Source of the DNA: Lacicoccus halitifaciens
Lineage (GTDB): Bacteria; Bacillota; Bacilli; Staphylococcales; Salinicoccaceae
NCBI RefSeq assembly: GCF_040544485.1
Contig: NZ_JBDZDV010000008.1
Span: 1-64,000, forward strand
DNA length: 64,000 bases
Direction of reading: 5' to 3'
The notes under the pieces were generated by a model. That model ran no database searches. It saw only the letters and a list, made by a program, of their open reading frames with translations, and was not told the origin of the DNA. The first letter of the stretch is position 1. Each line of letters opens with the position of its first letter. The position numbers and the translations under genes are program-made. This document shows positions 1-8,536 of this stretch, piece after piece.

Positions 1-24
1 TTTTTGTCTTATATTTATATAAAA

Positions 25-60
25 ATCCCCGGATTAAAATTCACATTTTAATCCGGGGAT
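25..60. terminator. bidirectional terminator
   Basis: A 16-bp perfect inverted repeat with a 4-nt loop is flanked by an A-run on the left and a T-run on the right, so it can stop transcription from both sides. It lies about 50 bp beyond the stop of the leftward two-component operon. Confidence 0.85.
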
Positions 61-109
61 TTTTGGTTATGGGCGGGGACTTATGTCCCAGCCCCTCCTT
101 GACTCCTCT

Positions 110-799
110 TTAATTCCCCTTAAATCTGTATCCCACTCCCCATACGGTTTCTATGAACTGTGGGTTGGAGGGATCCGTTTCAATACTCTCCCGGATTTTC
201 CTAATGTGAACGGTGACGGTGGAACTGTCTCCAATGGCGTCCATTCCCCATATGCGTTCGAAGAGGTGTTCTTTGCTGAAGACAATACCGGGATTTTCGG
301 CGAGGAATTTCAGCAGATCGAACTGCTTCGCGGTGAGCACCTTCTCTTCACCACTCAGGAACACTTTCCGTGAATCCGGCTCGATGACAAGGGCGCCAAT
401 CTGGATTTCATCAAGCTTATCAACAGGGTGCTTCAACCGTTCATACCTTGAAATGTGCGCCTTGACGCGGGCAACGAGTTCATTAGGATTGAACGGTTTC
501 ACGATATAGTCATCGGCACCGCGGTCGAAGCCGCGGATTTTATCGATGTCTTCTTTTCTTGCAGTGACCATCAGTATCGGGATGTCGAGGAAAGTCCTCA
601 GTTCCTTGCACAGTTCAAGGCCGTCAGTGTCCGGAAGCATAAGATCAAGCAGTATGAGTGCATACTGCTCACGTCGTGCAAGCGCCATGCCCGTAGTACT
701 GTCGAAGGCGATGTCGCTTTCAATCCCATTCACTTCAAGATAGTCCCTCTCCAGTTCCGCAATATGCTGCTCGTCTTCTATGATCAACACTTTCGCCAT
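110..799 (-). CDS. OmpR-family response regulator
   Basis: A DNA-binding response regulator of 229 residues, the usual length for the OmpR/PhoB family. The receiver domain (about residues 1-115) shows the acidic pair E8-D9, the phospho-acceptor D52 in LLDLMLPD, T79 and K101 in IVKPF. The C-terminal winged helix (about 130-229) ends with the typical VWGVGYRF. It directly follows the histidine kinase gene (kinase TAG stop, then ATG), so the two are one leftward operon. The signal and target genes cannot be read from the sequence; no known staphylococcal system is assigned because the surrounding genes give no clear partner. Confidence 0.93.
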   Translation of the reverse strand: MAKVLIIEDEQHIAELERDYLEVNGIESDIAFDSTTGMALARREQYALILLDLMLPDTDGLELCKELRTFLDIPILMVTARKEDIDKIRGFDRGADDYIVKPFNPNELVARVKAHISRYERLKHPVDKLDEIQIGALVIEPDSRKVFLSGEEKVLTAKQFDLLKFLAENPGIVFSKEHLFERIWGMDAIGDSSTVTVHIRKIRESIETDPSNPQFIETVWGVGYRFKGN

Positions 800-1885
800 C
801 TATTCCACCCTCTCCATCCGGAAGTAAATGCTTGTACCCTCACCGGGCGCGCTCTCCGCCAGAACAATGCCGCCATGTGCCTCGATGATTTTCTTCACAA
901 TGGACAAACCGAGGCCGCTGCCGCCTGTCTCAGAATTCCTCGATGCATCCGCCCTGTAAAAGCTTTCAAAGATGAAGGGCAGGTCCTTCTCACTGATGCC
1001 GCTGCCATTATCCCTCACTTCAATGATCACGTCTTTCCCGTCCTCCATCAGATTCACTTCAATCATTTTCTTATCTTTATCCATATACTTCAGACTGTTT
1101 TGGACGACGTTTGATATCGCCCGTTTTAGCTTATCCCGATCCGCTTTGACGATAAAGGTCTCCTCGCCGTCTGCATGAAGTCTCACCTTCCCGTTTTCGC
1201 CTTCCATATCGAAGCTTAAGTCTTCCACCATGTCGGATAGGAACGCCTGCAGGTCGATGGATTCAAAGTGATATGGCAGCTGATCCGAATCGATTTTTGT
1301 ATATAAAAGCAGTTCATCCAGGAGCATATCCATATTATCGGCTGTCTTTGAAATGATGCCGGCATAACGCTCCAGTTTCTCCGGTGTATTGGCAACACCA
1401 TCTTGTATACCGTGGACATATCCTTTGATGGAAGTGAGCGGGGTTTTCAAATCATGTGTAATGCCTGCGAGCAGTTCCTGGCGGTTCGCTTCATACTGCT
1501 TCTGCCTCTCCCTCGCTTCGGAAAGCTTTCTCCGCATATCATCGAATGTATTACCGAGCTCACCCAATTCATCCCGCCTGTCAGTTTCAACACTGTGGTT
1601 CAAATCCCCTTCACTGATCTTTTTGGCGGCAAGGGATAATTCTTCAATTGGCTTAATGATACTTCTTGAGACATACCAGGACAAGAGTCCGTTCGTGAAG
1701 ACAAGGATGAGGACCATTGCTGAAAGTCTCAGAGCAAGGAACGTTCTCATATCGGTGCCTTCGGGATTACCTTCGAATATGACAAACAGCGTATAACCCA
1801 GCACTATTTCTATAAGGAAAAAGCCGGCAACCGGTATGAGGATCATGCCAATATTGGATATGAGCAATCTATTTTTAATGGACAA
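800..1885 (-). CDS. sensor histidine kinase
   Basis: Membrane sensor kinase partner of the adjacent response regulator. Two transmembrane segments lie near residues 8-37 and 52-75 with only a short outside loop, so it may sense the membrane or an intramembrane signal, not a large ligand. A HAMP linker (about 75-125) leads to the HisKA box ITHDLKTPLTS, with the phosphorylated His near residue 144, and an HATPase domain with DNGSGI and GGSGLGLSIV. The start is taken as TTG at 1885, because GGGAGG lies 8 nt upstream; a GTG at 1894 overlaps that ribosome site. It would phosphorylate the regulator encoded immediately downstream. Confidence 0.92.
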   Translation of the reverse strand: MSIKNRLLISNIGMILIPVAGFFLIEIVLGYTLFVIFEGNPEGTDMRTFLALRLSAMVLILVFTNGLLSWYVSRSIIKPIEELSLAAKKISEGDLNHSVETDRRDELGELGNTFDDMRRKLSEARERQKQYEANRQELLAGITHDLKTPLTSIKGYVHGIQDGVANTPEKLERYAGIISKTADNMDMLLDELLLYTKIDSDQLPYHFESIDLQAFLSDMVEDLSFDMEGENGKVRLHADGEETFIVKADRDKLKRAISNVVQNSLKYMDKDKKMIEVNLMEDGKDVIIEVRDNGSGISEKDLPFIFESFYRADASRNSETGGSGLGLSIVKKIIEAHGGIVLAESAPGEGTSIYFRMERVE

Positions 1886-1934
1886 AGGCGCCACCTCCCT
1901 TTCTTCGCTTTGCTTCCATTATAATGGATATACT

Positions 1935-1959
1935 AAAGGCTGCCTTCCGGCAGCCCTTT
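1935..1959 (-). terminator. hairpin at end of small membrane-protein operon
   Basis: A 10-bp inverted repeat (AAAGGCTGCC with TTCC loop) overlaps the stop of the 64-residue gene. The T-tract after it on the minus strand is poor, so termination may be partial, with read-through into the kinase operon. Confidence 0.45.
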
Positions 1960-2152
1960 ATCTCTGAAAACTTCTTTGATCTACCATTGGTACAATGATT
2001 GCACAGACCAGCGCCGTGAAGTAAGGCAGGTACTTGATGCCGAACGGTGCATCAAAAATCATCATACTAAAGACAGCAATCATGCTGGTTAATGCAATCC
2101 CGAGGATGAAGCCGCCAATCAACCCGACAAGCATCGCGATGAATAGTCTCAT
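1958..2152 (-). CDS. small membrane protein, DUF5957-like
   Basis: A 64-residue protein made almost entirely of two hydrophobic helices (about residues 2-34 and 41-58), with a glycine-rich first helix (GLIGGFILGIAL). It resembles the DUF5957 family of small Firmicutes membrane proteins, which has no known function. The ATG overlaps the stop of the upstream membrane gene by 4 bp (ATGA), so the two are translationally coupled. A longer reading frame exists through the upstream gene in this frame, but its extra 146 residues are not protein-like. Confidence 0.7.
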   Translation of the reverse strand: MRLFIAMLVGLIGGFILGIALTSMIAVFSMMIFDAPFGIKYLPYFTALVCAIIVPMVDQRSFQR

Positions 2153-2556
2153 GCTGTCTCCTCCCTTCCAGTTGCAGATATCATTCTGAAAGCGCTGATG
2201 GTCATCCATACAGAAAGGATAAGCAGTCCTGTGCCAAGGACCGGATGAAGCGGTCCTAGCCCGCTGATGCCGATATTTGCTGTGAAGTACATCATGAATA
2301 TAAGGATAAACGTGCCGAACAGATGCCAGTAGACTTGCCGGGGCATCGCTCCGACTAATGCCGCCAACAGCATACACACTGGCAGGTTGAAGCCGAATAT
2401 ATGGATGAAGCTCGTGTGTTGCAGCCAGTGGGCCGGATTGTCGAAGACCGCCATGCCGGCGGTGTAAAATTGAATTGTTACGCAAAGTGCGAAGATGACG
2501 GCAAGCAGAAGATAGATGCCCCTGCCGATACGCCCTCTTAAAGTGTTTTCTCTCAT
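2149..2556 (-). CDS. polytopic membrane protein, DUF6220-like
   Basis: A 135-residue integral membrane protein with four predicted helices (about residues 10-32, 46-68, 75-95, 105-125) and histidines near the membrane faces (HWLQHTSFIHIFG). It resembles the DUF6220 family; the role is unknown. It is the first gene of a two-gene leftward unit, coupled by a 4-bp overlap to the 64-residue membrane protein, and lies upstream of the two-component operon in the same direction. Whether that kinase senses something exported or handled by these proteins is not shown. Confidence 0.72.
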   Translation of the reverse strand: MRENTLRGRIGRGIYLLLAVIFALCVTIQFYTAGMAVFDNPAHWLQHTSFIHIFGFNLPVCMLLAALVGAMPRQVYWHLFGTFILIFMMYFTANIGISGLGPLHPVLGTGLLILSVWMTISAFRMISATGREETA

Positions 2557-2652
2557 TATTCATTCTCCTCTTGTTTGGATATGGCTTCATACTACAAGGG
2601 AAAGTTGAAATATCTCTTATGTAATTCTTAAATATTTCTTAAATCGAAAAAA

Positions 2653-2684
2653 TCCCTGCAGATCGGGTTATCGGTCTGCAGAGA
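2653..2684 (-). terminator. terminator of the SEFIR gene
   Basis: A 10-bp stem around CTGCAGA, with one G-T pair, followed on the minus strand by six T residues. It sits about 100 bp downstream of the SEFIR-like gene. Confidence 0.65.
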
Positions 2685-2783
2685 TATATAGCTCTATTCT
2701 TATATAATATAAATCTGTGAAACTGAGAGTACCATATTATAATGCTTGAGGGTTACATACAATAAATATTAAAGCTTTAATTT

Positions 2784-3767
2784 TTATCGTTTTAGGTCCG
2801 GCTCTAATCTAGAACTCCATAATTCTTTGACTACTCCAACAACCTCTTTATGCTCGGAACTTCCCATCATATTCATCATTAGCTTCATAGTGATCTCACC
2901 GTTTTGACTATAATTAAACATAATATTTTCATTCAAACTATTATCTGAATTAATGTCTAACATATGTCCAAATTGAAAATTAATTCCCGGAAATAGATGG
3001 TTTCCTCTCCAAACTTTGAAACCGGACTTCAAAGTCCCATCTAGATATAACTTAAAGATATGTTTTTGATGGTTTATTTTTTCATTAGTATATTTGAAGT
3101 TAGAATTCTTATTTTCCAGTTCCTCAAAAAGTTGATTAAATAAATCTATCATTTCATTATAAGCACTTGCCTCTAGCTGATCTTTTTCCAAATCATTTAA
3201 CCTTTTTAGCTTTGGTAAATCAATATCATTAAATATCTTATTGTTAGACGTAGGCTCCTCTATATTAAAGGGGCGTGGTTTTAAATCTTTTTTCTTACCA
3301 AGAGGTGGGAGCTCATAATATGGTATGCCCTCCACCCTGTGTAAAAGCTGATTATACTTCTTTTCATATTCGCTGTCACTCGAGAAGTCTATAAAGTGGA
3401 ACCCACGAAGATGATATGGAACCGCATCTTTGAAGTCTCCATCGTGACGCATTATAAAAATATATTTATCAGAGTTACTAAGTAAGTCCGGTAAACTCTG
3501 GAGAGTTTCGAACCCCACCCCACCTTGCATACCATCTGCTTTTCGAGCGTACTCTTTAGTGAGCACCATAATTACGTGATCACTTTCCTTCATTTCCTCA
3601 ATCATCATTCTCTCTAATTGTACCGTATGCATTTGAGTGATTAATTTATCAATTATGGCATCAACCCCATCACTGCGTAAATCCTTCACTAAATCATATA
3701 CCCATTGTTCGTGTTCCGGTGTTCCCCAATCATAGCTGACAAATACTTTTTTATGATTATCAGACAT
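2784..3767 (-). CDS. SEFIR/TIR-like domain protein, candidate anti-phage effector
   Basis: A 327-residue cytoplasmic protein. Its first ~150 residues match the SEFIR branch of TIR-like domains: KVFVSYDW strand, HEQWVYDLVKDLR helix, a DGVDAIIDK strand, MMIEEMKESDHVIMVLT, and GGVGFET. A proline-rich linker (YYELPPLGKKK) leads to about 150 C-terminal residues I do not recognise, which may be the sensing half. Bacterial SEFIR proteins have been described as single-gene anti-phage systems that deplete NAD when triggered; that this protein does so is inference. The gene is AT-rich compared with the flanks and lies 85 bp downstream of an unknown membrane gene on the same strand, and it ends at a terminator. 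Confidence 0.78.
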   Translation of the reverse strand: MSDNHKKVFVSYDWGTPEHEQWVYDLVKDLRSDGVDAIIDKLITQMHTVQLERMMIEEMKESDHVIMVLTKEYARKADGMQGGVGFETLQSLPDLLSNSDKYIFIMRHDGDFKDAVPYHLRGFHFIDFSSDSEYEKKYNQLLHRVEGIPYYELPPLGKKKDLKPRPFNIEEPTSNNKIFNDIDLPKLKRLNDLEKDQLEASAYNEMIDLFNQLFEELENKNSNFKYTNEKINHQKHIFKLYLDGTLKSGFKVWRGNHLFPGINFQFGHMLDINSDNSLNENIMFNYSQNGEITMKLMMNMMGSSEHKEVVGVVKELWSSRLEPDLKR

Positions 3768-3852
3768 AATATCACTCCGCGTCTTTACTTTTATTACTAT
3801 TAATAAACTATCTGTAAAATGATTATCTATAATTTTGTCTCATAACTTAGTG

Positions 3853-4362
3853 TCATAGTATTACAGAGTTAATACCTGCGAAGTACAGCTCATAGTGATT
3901 CATTAGTGCTTTTTCATAAGCCTTATACATTTTTTGTATAGTAGCAATTGAACCAGATTTCTTTAAATAGTGTTCGAACATACTATCATTATACAAAACT
4001 AAAAATGCAGGTGTTTCAGCATCCTCTGCAGGAAGACTTCCCCCACCGTCACCCATTGGTGGAAGTTCTTTTAGCCTTACATCAGAATATTGGTCTAATG
4101 TACTATTTTTCCTTAGTTTTACGAAGTTTAACTCGATACTATTATTTCTCCATATAATCTTAAATATTCTATTTATTAAGTTCCTCAATTCTTTATTAAA
4201 GATAATAACAACATCTACTAATAATGGAAATGAGAAGTTAATATATAAAAATTGAAAGAATTTATATATTTCTTCAAGAAGTCCGAGGATACTAATAAGT
4301 ACTATTAGAACTAGTGTAATACTATACTCGTCATTCAACTTTCCTCCAATTTTAAATGACAA
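3853..4362 (-). CDS. hypothetical membrane-anchored protein next to the SEFIR gene
   Basis: Not recognised. The 169-residue product has one or two N-terminal hydrophobic segments (about residues 13-57), then a basic stretch and a mostly polar C-terminal half. A central segment reads KELPPMGDGGG, and the SEFIR protein downstream has a similar ELPPLG segment in its linker; this may be chance. The gene is AT-rich, is transcribed toward the SEFIR gene with an 85-bp gap, and has a usable but weak ribosome site. It could be a membrane partner of the SEFIR protein or an unrelated island gene. Confidence 0.5.
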   Translation of the reverse strand: MSFKIGGKLNDEYSITLVLIVLISILGLLEEIYKFFQFLYINFSFPLLVDVVIIFNKELRNLINRIFKIIWRNNSIELNFVKLRKNSTLDQYSDVRLKELPPMGDGGGSLPAEDAETPAFLVLYNDSMFEHYLKKSGSIATIQKMYKAYEKALMNHYELYFAGINSVIL

Positions 4363-4953
4363 AACTTTATGTTTACATACTCAATTATATTGTAACTCAT
4401 TTATAATATGTTCGGTACAGTTGTTAACATTTAGACCTTGGAAAATAAAATTCGAATATTAAAACAGAATTCTTACGCTATGTTGATAACAATGAGTACG
4501 TTTAAATAAGATCGAATTGTATATATGGAGTTGAGATTGCAAAGTTTTTATATCTTAGAGGTATAGAGTGCTGCAATTTATTTCATATTTAATATATGAA
4601 GAATACAAAATTAGAGTGAAAGCAATGTCATAACACCAAACTCTTGTTACATATACACCAACTTCAGCTCGTGAATAATTACTTAGAACATTAGTGAAGA
4701 TTTAAAGTTTTATGTTTAGACATCATAAAACACTTGTCAATTAGTACTCAAATTATTATTACACATCGTGCCCCGGCACTTAGTGAACAATCTTATAAAA
4801 TCTAAAGTGGAATATTTCATATATTTAATTGATTATTTAGTAAGCATTGTTTACTATCATTTAAAGACTACCTCTATTACGAAATTTTAAGTGTGAGACT
4901 AGTTGCATAATTGGAGGTTTATCAAAAAAGTATTTAGTGGAAGAGGTGGAAAG
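4363..4953. other. 590-bp AT-rich gap between divergent genes
   Basis: No open frame, RNA gene or clear repeat is visible here. It must hold the promoters of the leftward pair and of the rightward coiled-coil gene, but no promoter stands out from the AT-rich background. Confidence 0.4.
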
Positions 4954-5718
4954 ATGAATAGTGAAGATAAATACAATCTTTTTAAAGGAATGACAATTCC
5001 TTCTATAATATTTACTGGTACTGCCATTGGAGTTTTTATTATATTTATTTTCGTAGACTTACCAAATGCAAGATTGGCATTCTTGGGAAGTTACTCAGGC
5101 GGTATACTAGGTACTTTGGGAGTAATTTATGTTGCTCATATACAAGGTCAACAACAGTTAAAACACTTAAAAACTGTAGAGAATAATGAGAAAGCTAGGC
5201 TGAAAACAGAAATTCAATTGAATAAGATTTATACATACCATGATCTATTACAGACACTGGATGCCGATTTAACGAACTTAAAAGATACAGCTAACACTTT
5301 AATTCTGTTATTAAGTGGTCCAGAATTTAAAGCTTTGGACAGTAAAAAAACATCCGATAGATTTCTTACAGTTCTGCGTCAAACTTCTCAATACAAAGAA
5401 AGTCACTTCTATGAAATGACAGCAAAAGCAGAAATGTTAAATAAAACTCTAAGAAATGACAATGAATTGAAATTAGAAGATTTAAGTCCGTTAAATAGTT
5501 ATGAAAAGATTGATCACAGTTTAAAAGTCATAAATCAATCCACAAAATTAATTGAAAATGGTCTAAATGTTCATCAGATTGCCCCGATAGTTTCTAGTCT
5601 AAGTGATTCTATAGACGAAAACTTCTTTAACGAAATAAATGAAATTGAAAAATGGATTTTTAACGAGAATATAAATATTGATAGTAACCTTACTAAATTA
5701 ATGGAAAGATTGAATTAG
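4954..5718 (+). CDS. two-helix membrane protein with coiled-coil cytoplasmic domain
   Basis: Not assigned to a family. The product has 254 residues from the ATG that follows AGAGGTGG by 4 nt; an in-frame upstream ATG adds 17 residues without a ribosome site. Two hydrophobic segments (about residues 12-34 and 40-65, the second with YSGGILGTLGVIY) are followed by about 190 polar residues rich in K, E, N and L with heptad-like spacing. This topology, two helices then a long cytoplasmic helical region, matches the protein at 11806-12501 although sequence identity is low. Several bacterial defence and stress membrane effectors have this layout, but no function can be claimed. Confidence 0.65.
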   Translation: MNSEDKYNLFKGMTIPSIIFTGTAIGVFIIFIFVDLPNARLAFLGSYSGGILGTLGVIYVAHIQGQQQLKHLKTVENNEKARLKTEIQLNKIYTYHDLLQTLDADLTNLKDTANTLILLLSGPEFKALDSKKTSDRFLTVLRQTSQYKESHFYEMTAKAEMLNKTLRNDNELKLEDLSPLNSYEKIDHSLKVINQSTKLIENGLNVHQIAPIVSSLSDSIDENFFNEINEIEKWIFNENINIDSNLTKLMERLN

Positions 5719-5838
5719 AAGTAACTCATAAGCATTTTAGCTTAACTTACTGTTCCTTCTGAGTGAATAAGGAATATGATGTGTAATGATGATAAACGGA
5801 GGGCATTCGCTTTCACTATCTAAAAATATACTACTAAA

Positions 5839-5870
5839 ATGAAAGCACCCTTACACAAGGGCGCTTTCAT
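5839..5870. terminator. terminator of stress-protein copy 1
   Basis: Inverted repeat ATGAAAGC(A)CCCTT / AAGGG(C)GCTTTCAT with a short loop. The same AAGCACCC core ends the other two copies of the cassette, so the terminator was duplicated with the gene. Confidence 0.6.
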
Positions 5871-5893
5871 CTATGCTCTTTAATAGTGATATA

Positions 5894-6263
5894 CTACTCC
5901 CCCACCAGCTTCACCTTCAGCGCATAATCTTAAGCATCACCATATCAGCTGCCACCGTGAGCAGTCCTTCTCCTGTGCCAGCCAGTCGATGATCGCCCGG
6001 TCGGTCACCACTTCGGTTTCGCCTATGATTTCAAGGTGATTGTCACTCTGCTCGTCGCCGCCCAATGTGATATAAACTAAAGGGTTGTGCTCAATGACGC
6101 TTATCATCGGGGAGTTCTTTTCTGTTTCGGTATATAGTGCATAATCCTTTATATAGAAAGTCATATATTCGCTGACTATGGGACTGACTGACGTCGACAT
6201 GGTGCCTGCTTTGGAAGTCTGGAGTATCAAATCAATCTCGTCCATCAATCCCTCGGATTCCAT
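5894..6263 (-). pseudogene. pyridoxamine 5'-phosphate oxidase-like stress protein, copy 1 (frameshifted)
   Basis: First of three paralogs of a small split-barrel flavin-fold protein like general stress protein 26 (motifs KAGTMSTSV, YMTFYIKDYALYTET, NPLVYITLGG). Aligned by eye with copies 2 and 3, it lacks one base near 5959, after WLAQEK, and another near 5923, before the conserved KVKL tail. The reading frame therefore ends early at 5937 with the unrelated tail DCSRWQLIW, while the original stop can be traced to 5894. Its length, 370 bp against 372 for copy 3, fits exactly two single-base losses. Promoter, ATG and ribosome site remain intact, so a 108-residue product could still be made. Confidence 0.85.
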
Positions 6264-6285
6264 CTATATATCACCTCTTAATTAA

Positions 6286-6314
6286 AAGGTAGCCTTTATT
6301 GGTTGTAGAAGCAA
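6286..6314 (-). promoter_or_regulatory. promoter of stress-protein copy 1
   Basis: Minus strand TTGCTT, 17 bp, TACCTT, placed about 20 bp before the ribosome site. Copies 2 and 3 have the same elements with the same 17-bp spacing. Confidence 0.65.
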
Positions 6315-6811
6315 TGAGAAGTTTTGAAAATAAAAACCGCATCCTCATGATGTTTCACTAAAGTCCGAAAGACCTCGCTCATACAGAGTCAAAAATCAGC
6401 TAATCGAGTAATCAGAAGATGTAAACTCAAGTAGGATTCAACCACTTTATCACAAATAAGATTCAACAGTTGACCGCAATCAAGACTCCCTACTTTTTGC
6501 TTGAAACAATGCTCTTCTGTATTTCATTTGTCAAGGCAACATAAAAATGTAAGAGCACCTACAATTGTCGATTTCCTACAGTTTAATATTGTCATTTACA
6601 TCCCTACAATATATTAAAGCTGAGGCGGCAAATACCAAATTCATATTATTCTTCATGATTAGGCAGGATTCAATTTCACAATCGACATCACCAAAATGTA
6701 TGTGCTCTATGTATATTTAACATCATATTCACTTTTAATGCTTTCGTTATTAATTCCTCAAGAGCGATCTGAATCCCGAGACTTGCTATTTTTCATAGTT
6801 TTAAGGCGTCT
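6315..6811. other. 500-bp AT-rich gap
   Basis: No frame, RNA or repeat recognised. The left edge resembles the upstream regions of the other two stress-protein copies for a few tens of bases; beyond that the sequence looks unrelated. Confidence 0.4.
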
Positions 6812-8536
6812 TTATATCCAAGCCCCGTCGTCCTCATATTTATAAATTAATTTTTCATCATTTTCAATTTTACGGACTGCGTCGGGGTTCGCTTTTTCAA
6901 GTGCACATCTGATGATTTCGAATGCTCGCTTGTATCTGCCCTCTTTGAACATCCTTTCAGACTCCCTGATTTGCTCATCAAAGTCATGATCATGACTGCG
7001 ATACCTGTTACCGTGCATAATCATGATTTCCGTAAGTTCGGCCTCCTGCAGCACTTCATAAGACTCCTGTTCAAACTCATCTATATCCTTGACTGTCTGA
7101 TTCACCTTATCTTTAATATATTGCACATTCAACGGCCGATTGGTAAAACATCTTTCAATCTCTTTGATATTAGTGTCCAGTTCATTTTTTAAAATGTCGA
7201 TCCTTTTCGGCATTTCAGGTAAATTTGAAGTGAGCAATTTGCTGTAAACCTTCTCTTTTTTATCCTGGATGTAAATCATGTTCTCTTTTGCCTCTTCGGC
7301 ATCTTCTCTTAAATTGAGCAGATGCTCCTGAATTTTTTCCTGCTCTTTGTTGACGCTCAAAATCTGATCTTTAACCTCGGATATCCTGTTTTCGACTGCG
7401 CTGTATCTTGTCTTGGTTTTCAATGTGTCGATAATGATTTCATCATACACATCCAACAGTCTCTCAATCTCATGTTCAAACTTCCGGACAGAATGTATAT
7501 GAGCATCATTGATATAAAACTGATCCTGCAAATATTGGATTTCTGTTCTTAATGTATAATTCGAGTTTCTTGCGTGGAACAGCTCATCCGTAATGAGTGA
7601 TTGATCCTGATTCAATTTGATTTTCGCTTTTACTTCGATTTCAATCAGTTCAAGCAAATCATCGACTTGTATGTTGATATCGTCCAGTATTCTCTCCGCC
7701 TCCTCAAGTTCCAGCCTGGAAATGAGCGGCTCCGTCAGTTTAAGCTTGCCTTTTAAAGCGGACAGTCTGTATGCCACTTTAATATGGTCCAGGTCATAGC
7801 CTTCTGCTTTCAGGGCATGGCATTCTACACTGATCTCCTGGAACTGTGCAGGAAGAGTCTCTTGCACTTCCCTGGTTAAAACCGAAATGGCATCCATATT
7901 CTCTTTCAGCGCCGACAGGTCGCTGTACATATCTTCGATATGCTTTGCAGCACTGACATAGTTGCCATCATTGATCATGGCATCGTATTCACGAATCTCA
8001 GGGTCCAAACTGTCGATGAGCGTTGCAAGCGGCTTGGCAGCCTCTCCAAACTGATAAGTACTGGTAAGCACCTCTTGCTTAGCCTCTCTATGAATTTTTT
8101 CAGCCTCCGTCCTGAGATTTGCGGACTTTTCACTCGACAGCACGAGTTCCTCGATTTCCGAAGCCAATTGATCGTACTGGAACTCTGCTTCGTCCAAACT
8201 GGTGTCGGCCTGTTTCACTTTCTTGCTGCTTTCTTTGAATTTGAATGACTCAAGGTCTTTCTTGGCATCCGAAAGTCTTTCTTCAAAGATATCAAGTGAA
8301 GCTGTCAGTGCCGTCTGCCATTCCTTCTGCCAGACAACATATAATTTTTTCGCTTCACCACAAAAGTTTAAACTTTTGATTTTAATTAATTCATCCTGGA
8401 AAGGCAGTGCTTTGACCTCCTCTATTCTTTGAAATTTATTATTGATCTCTTCCAACCTTATGTGCCTTATGTAAAACATAATAATACCTGAAATTGCTGT
8501 AATTACACTGATCAAGATGAGTAGATAAATCCACAT
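6812..8536 (-). CDS. ezrA: EzrA, septation ring formation regulator
   Basis: A 574-residue, full-length EzrA. One N-terminal transmembrane helix (about residues 2-22) is followed by spectrin-like coiled-coil repeats. Segments conserved with S. aureus EzrA are clear: QFGEAA, DGNYVSAAKHI, EGYDLDHIKV, EPLISRLELEEAERILDDI, GNRYR and the C-terminal patch EGRYKRAFEII. The family binds FtsZ at the membrane, restrains extra Z-rings and helps place penicillin-binding proteins at the septum. It stands alone here between stress-protein copies and a non-coding gap, not beside the thiI/iscS-type genes where ezrA usually sits, so it may be a second paralog or a relocated gene. No terminator is obvious in the gap downstream. 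Confidence 0.9.
   Translation of the reverse strand: MWIYLLILISVITAISGIIMFYIRHIRLEEINNKFQRIEEVKALPFQDELIKIKSLNFCGEAKKLYVVWQKEWQTALTASLDIFEERLSDAKKDLESFKFKESSKKVKQADTSLDEAEFQYDQLASEIEELVLSSEKSANLRTEAEKIHREAKQEVLTSTYQFGEAAKPLATLIDSLDPEIREYDAMINDGNYVSAAKHIEDMYSDLSALKENMDAISVLTREVQETLPAQFQEISVECHALKAEGYDLDHIKVAYRLSALKGKLKLTEPLISRLELEEAERILDDINIQVDDLLELIEIEVKAKIKLNQDQSLITDELFHARNSNYTLRTEIQYLQDQFYINDAHIHSVRKFEHEIERLLDVYDEIIIDTLKTKTRYSAVENRISEVKDQILSVNKEQEKIQEHLLNLREDAEEAKENMIYIQDKKEKVYSKLLTSNLPEMPKRIDILKNELDTNIKEIERCFTNRPLNVQYIKDKVNQTVKDIDEFEQESYEVLQEAELTEIMIMHGNRYRSHDHDFDEQIRESERMFKEGRYKRAFEIIRCALEKANPDAVRKIENDEKLIYKYEDDGAWI

Noticed and set aside
2153..2590. N-terminal 146-residue extension of the 64-residue membrane protein frame
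   Set aside because: It runs through the 135-residue membrane gene in another frame and reads as low-complexity basic sequence; the coupled ATG at 2152 gives a clean family-length protein.
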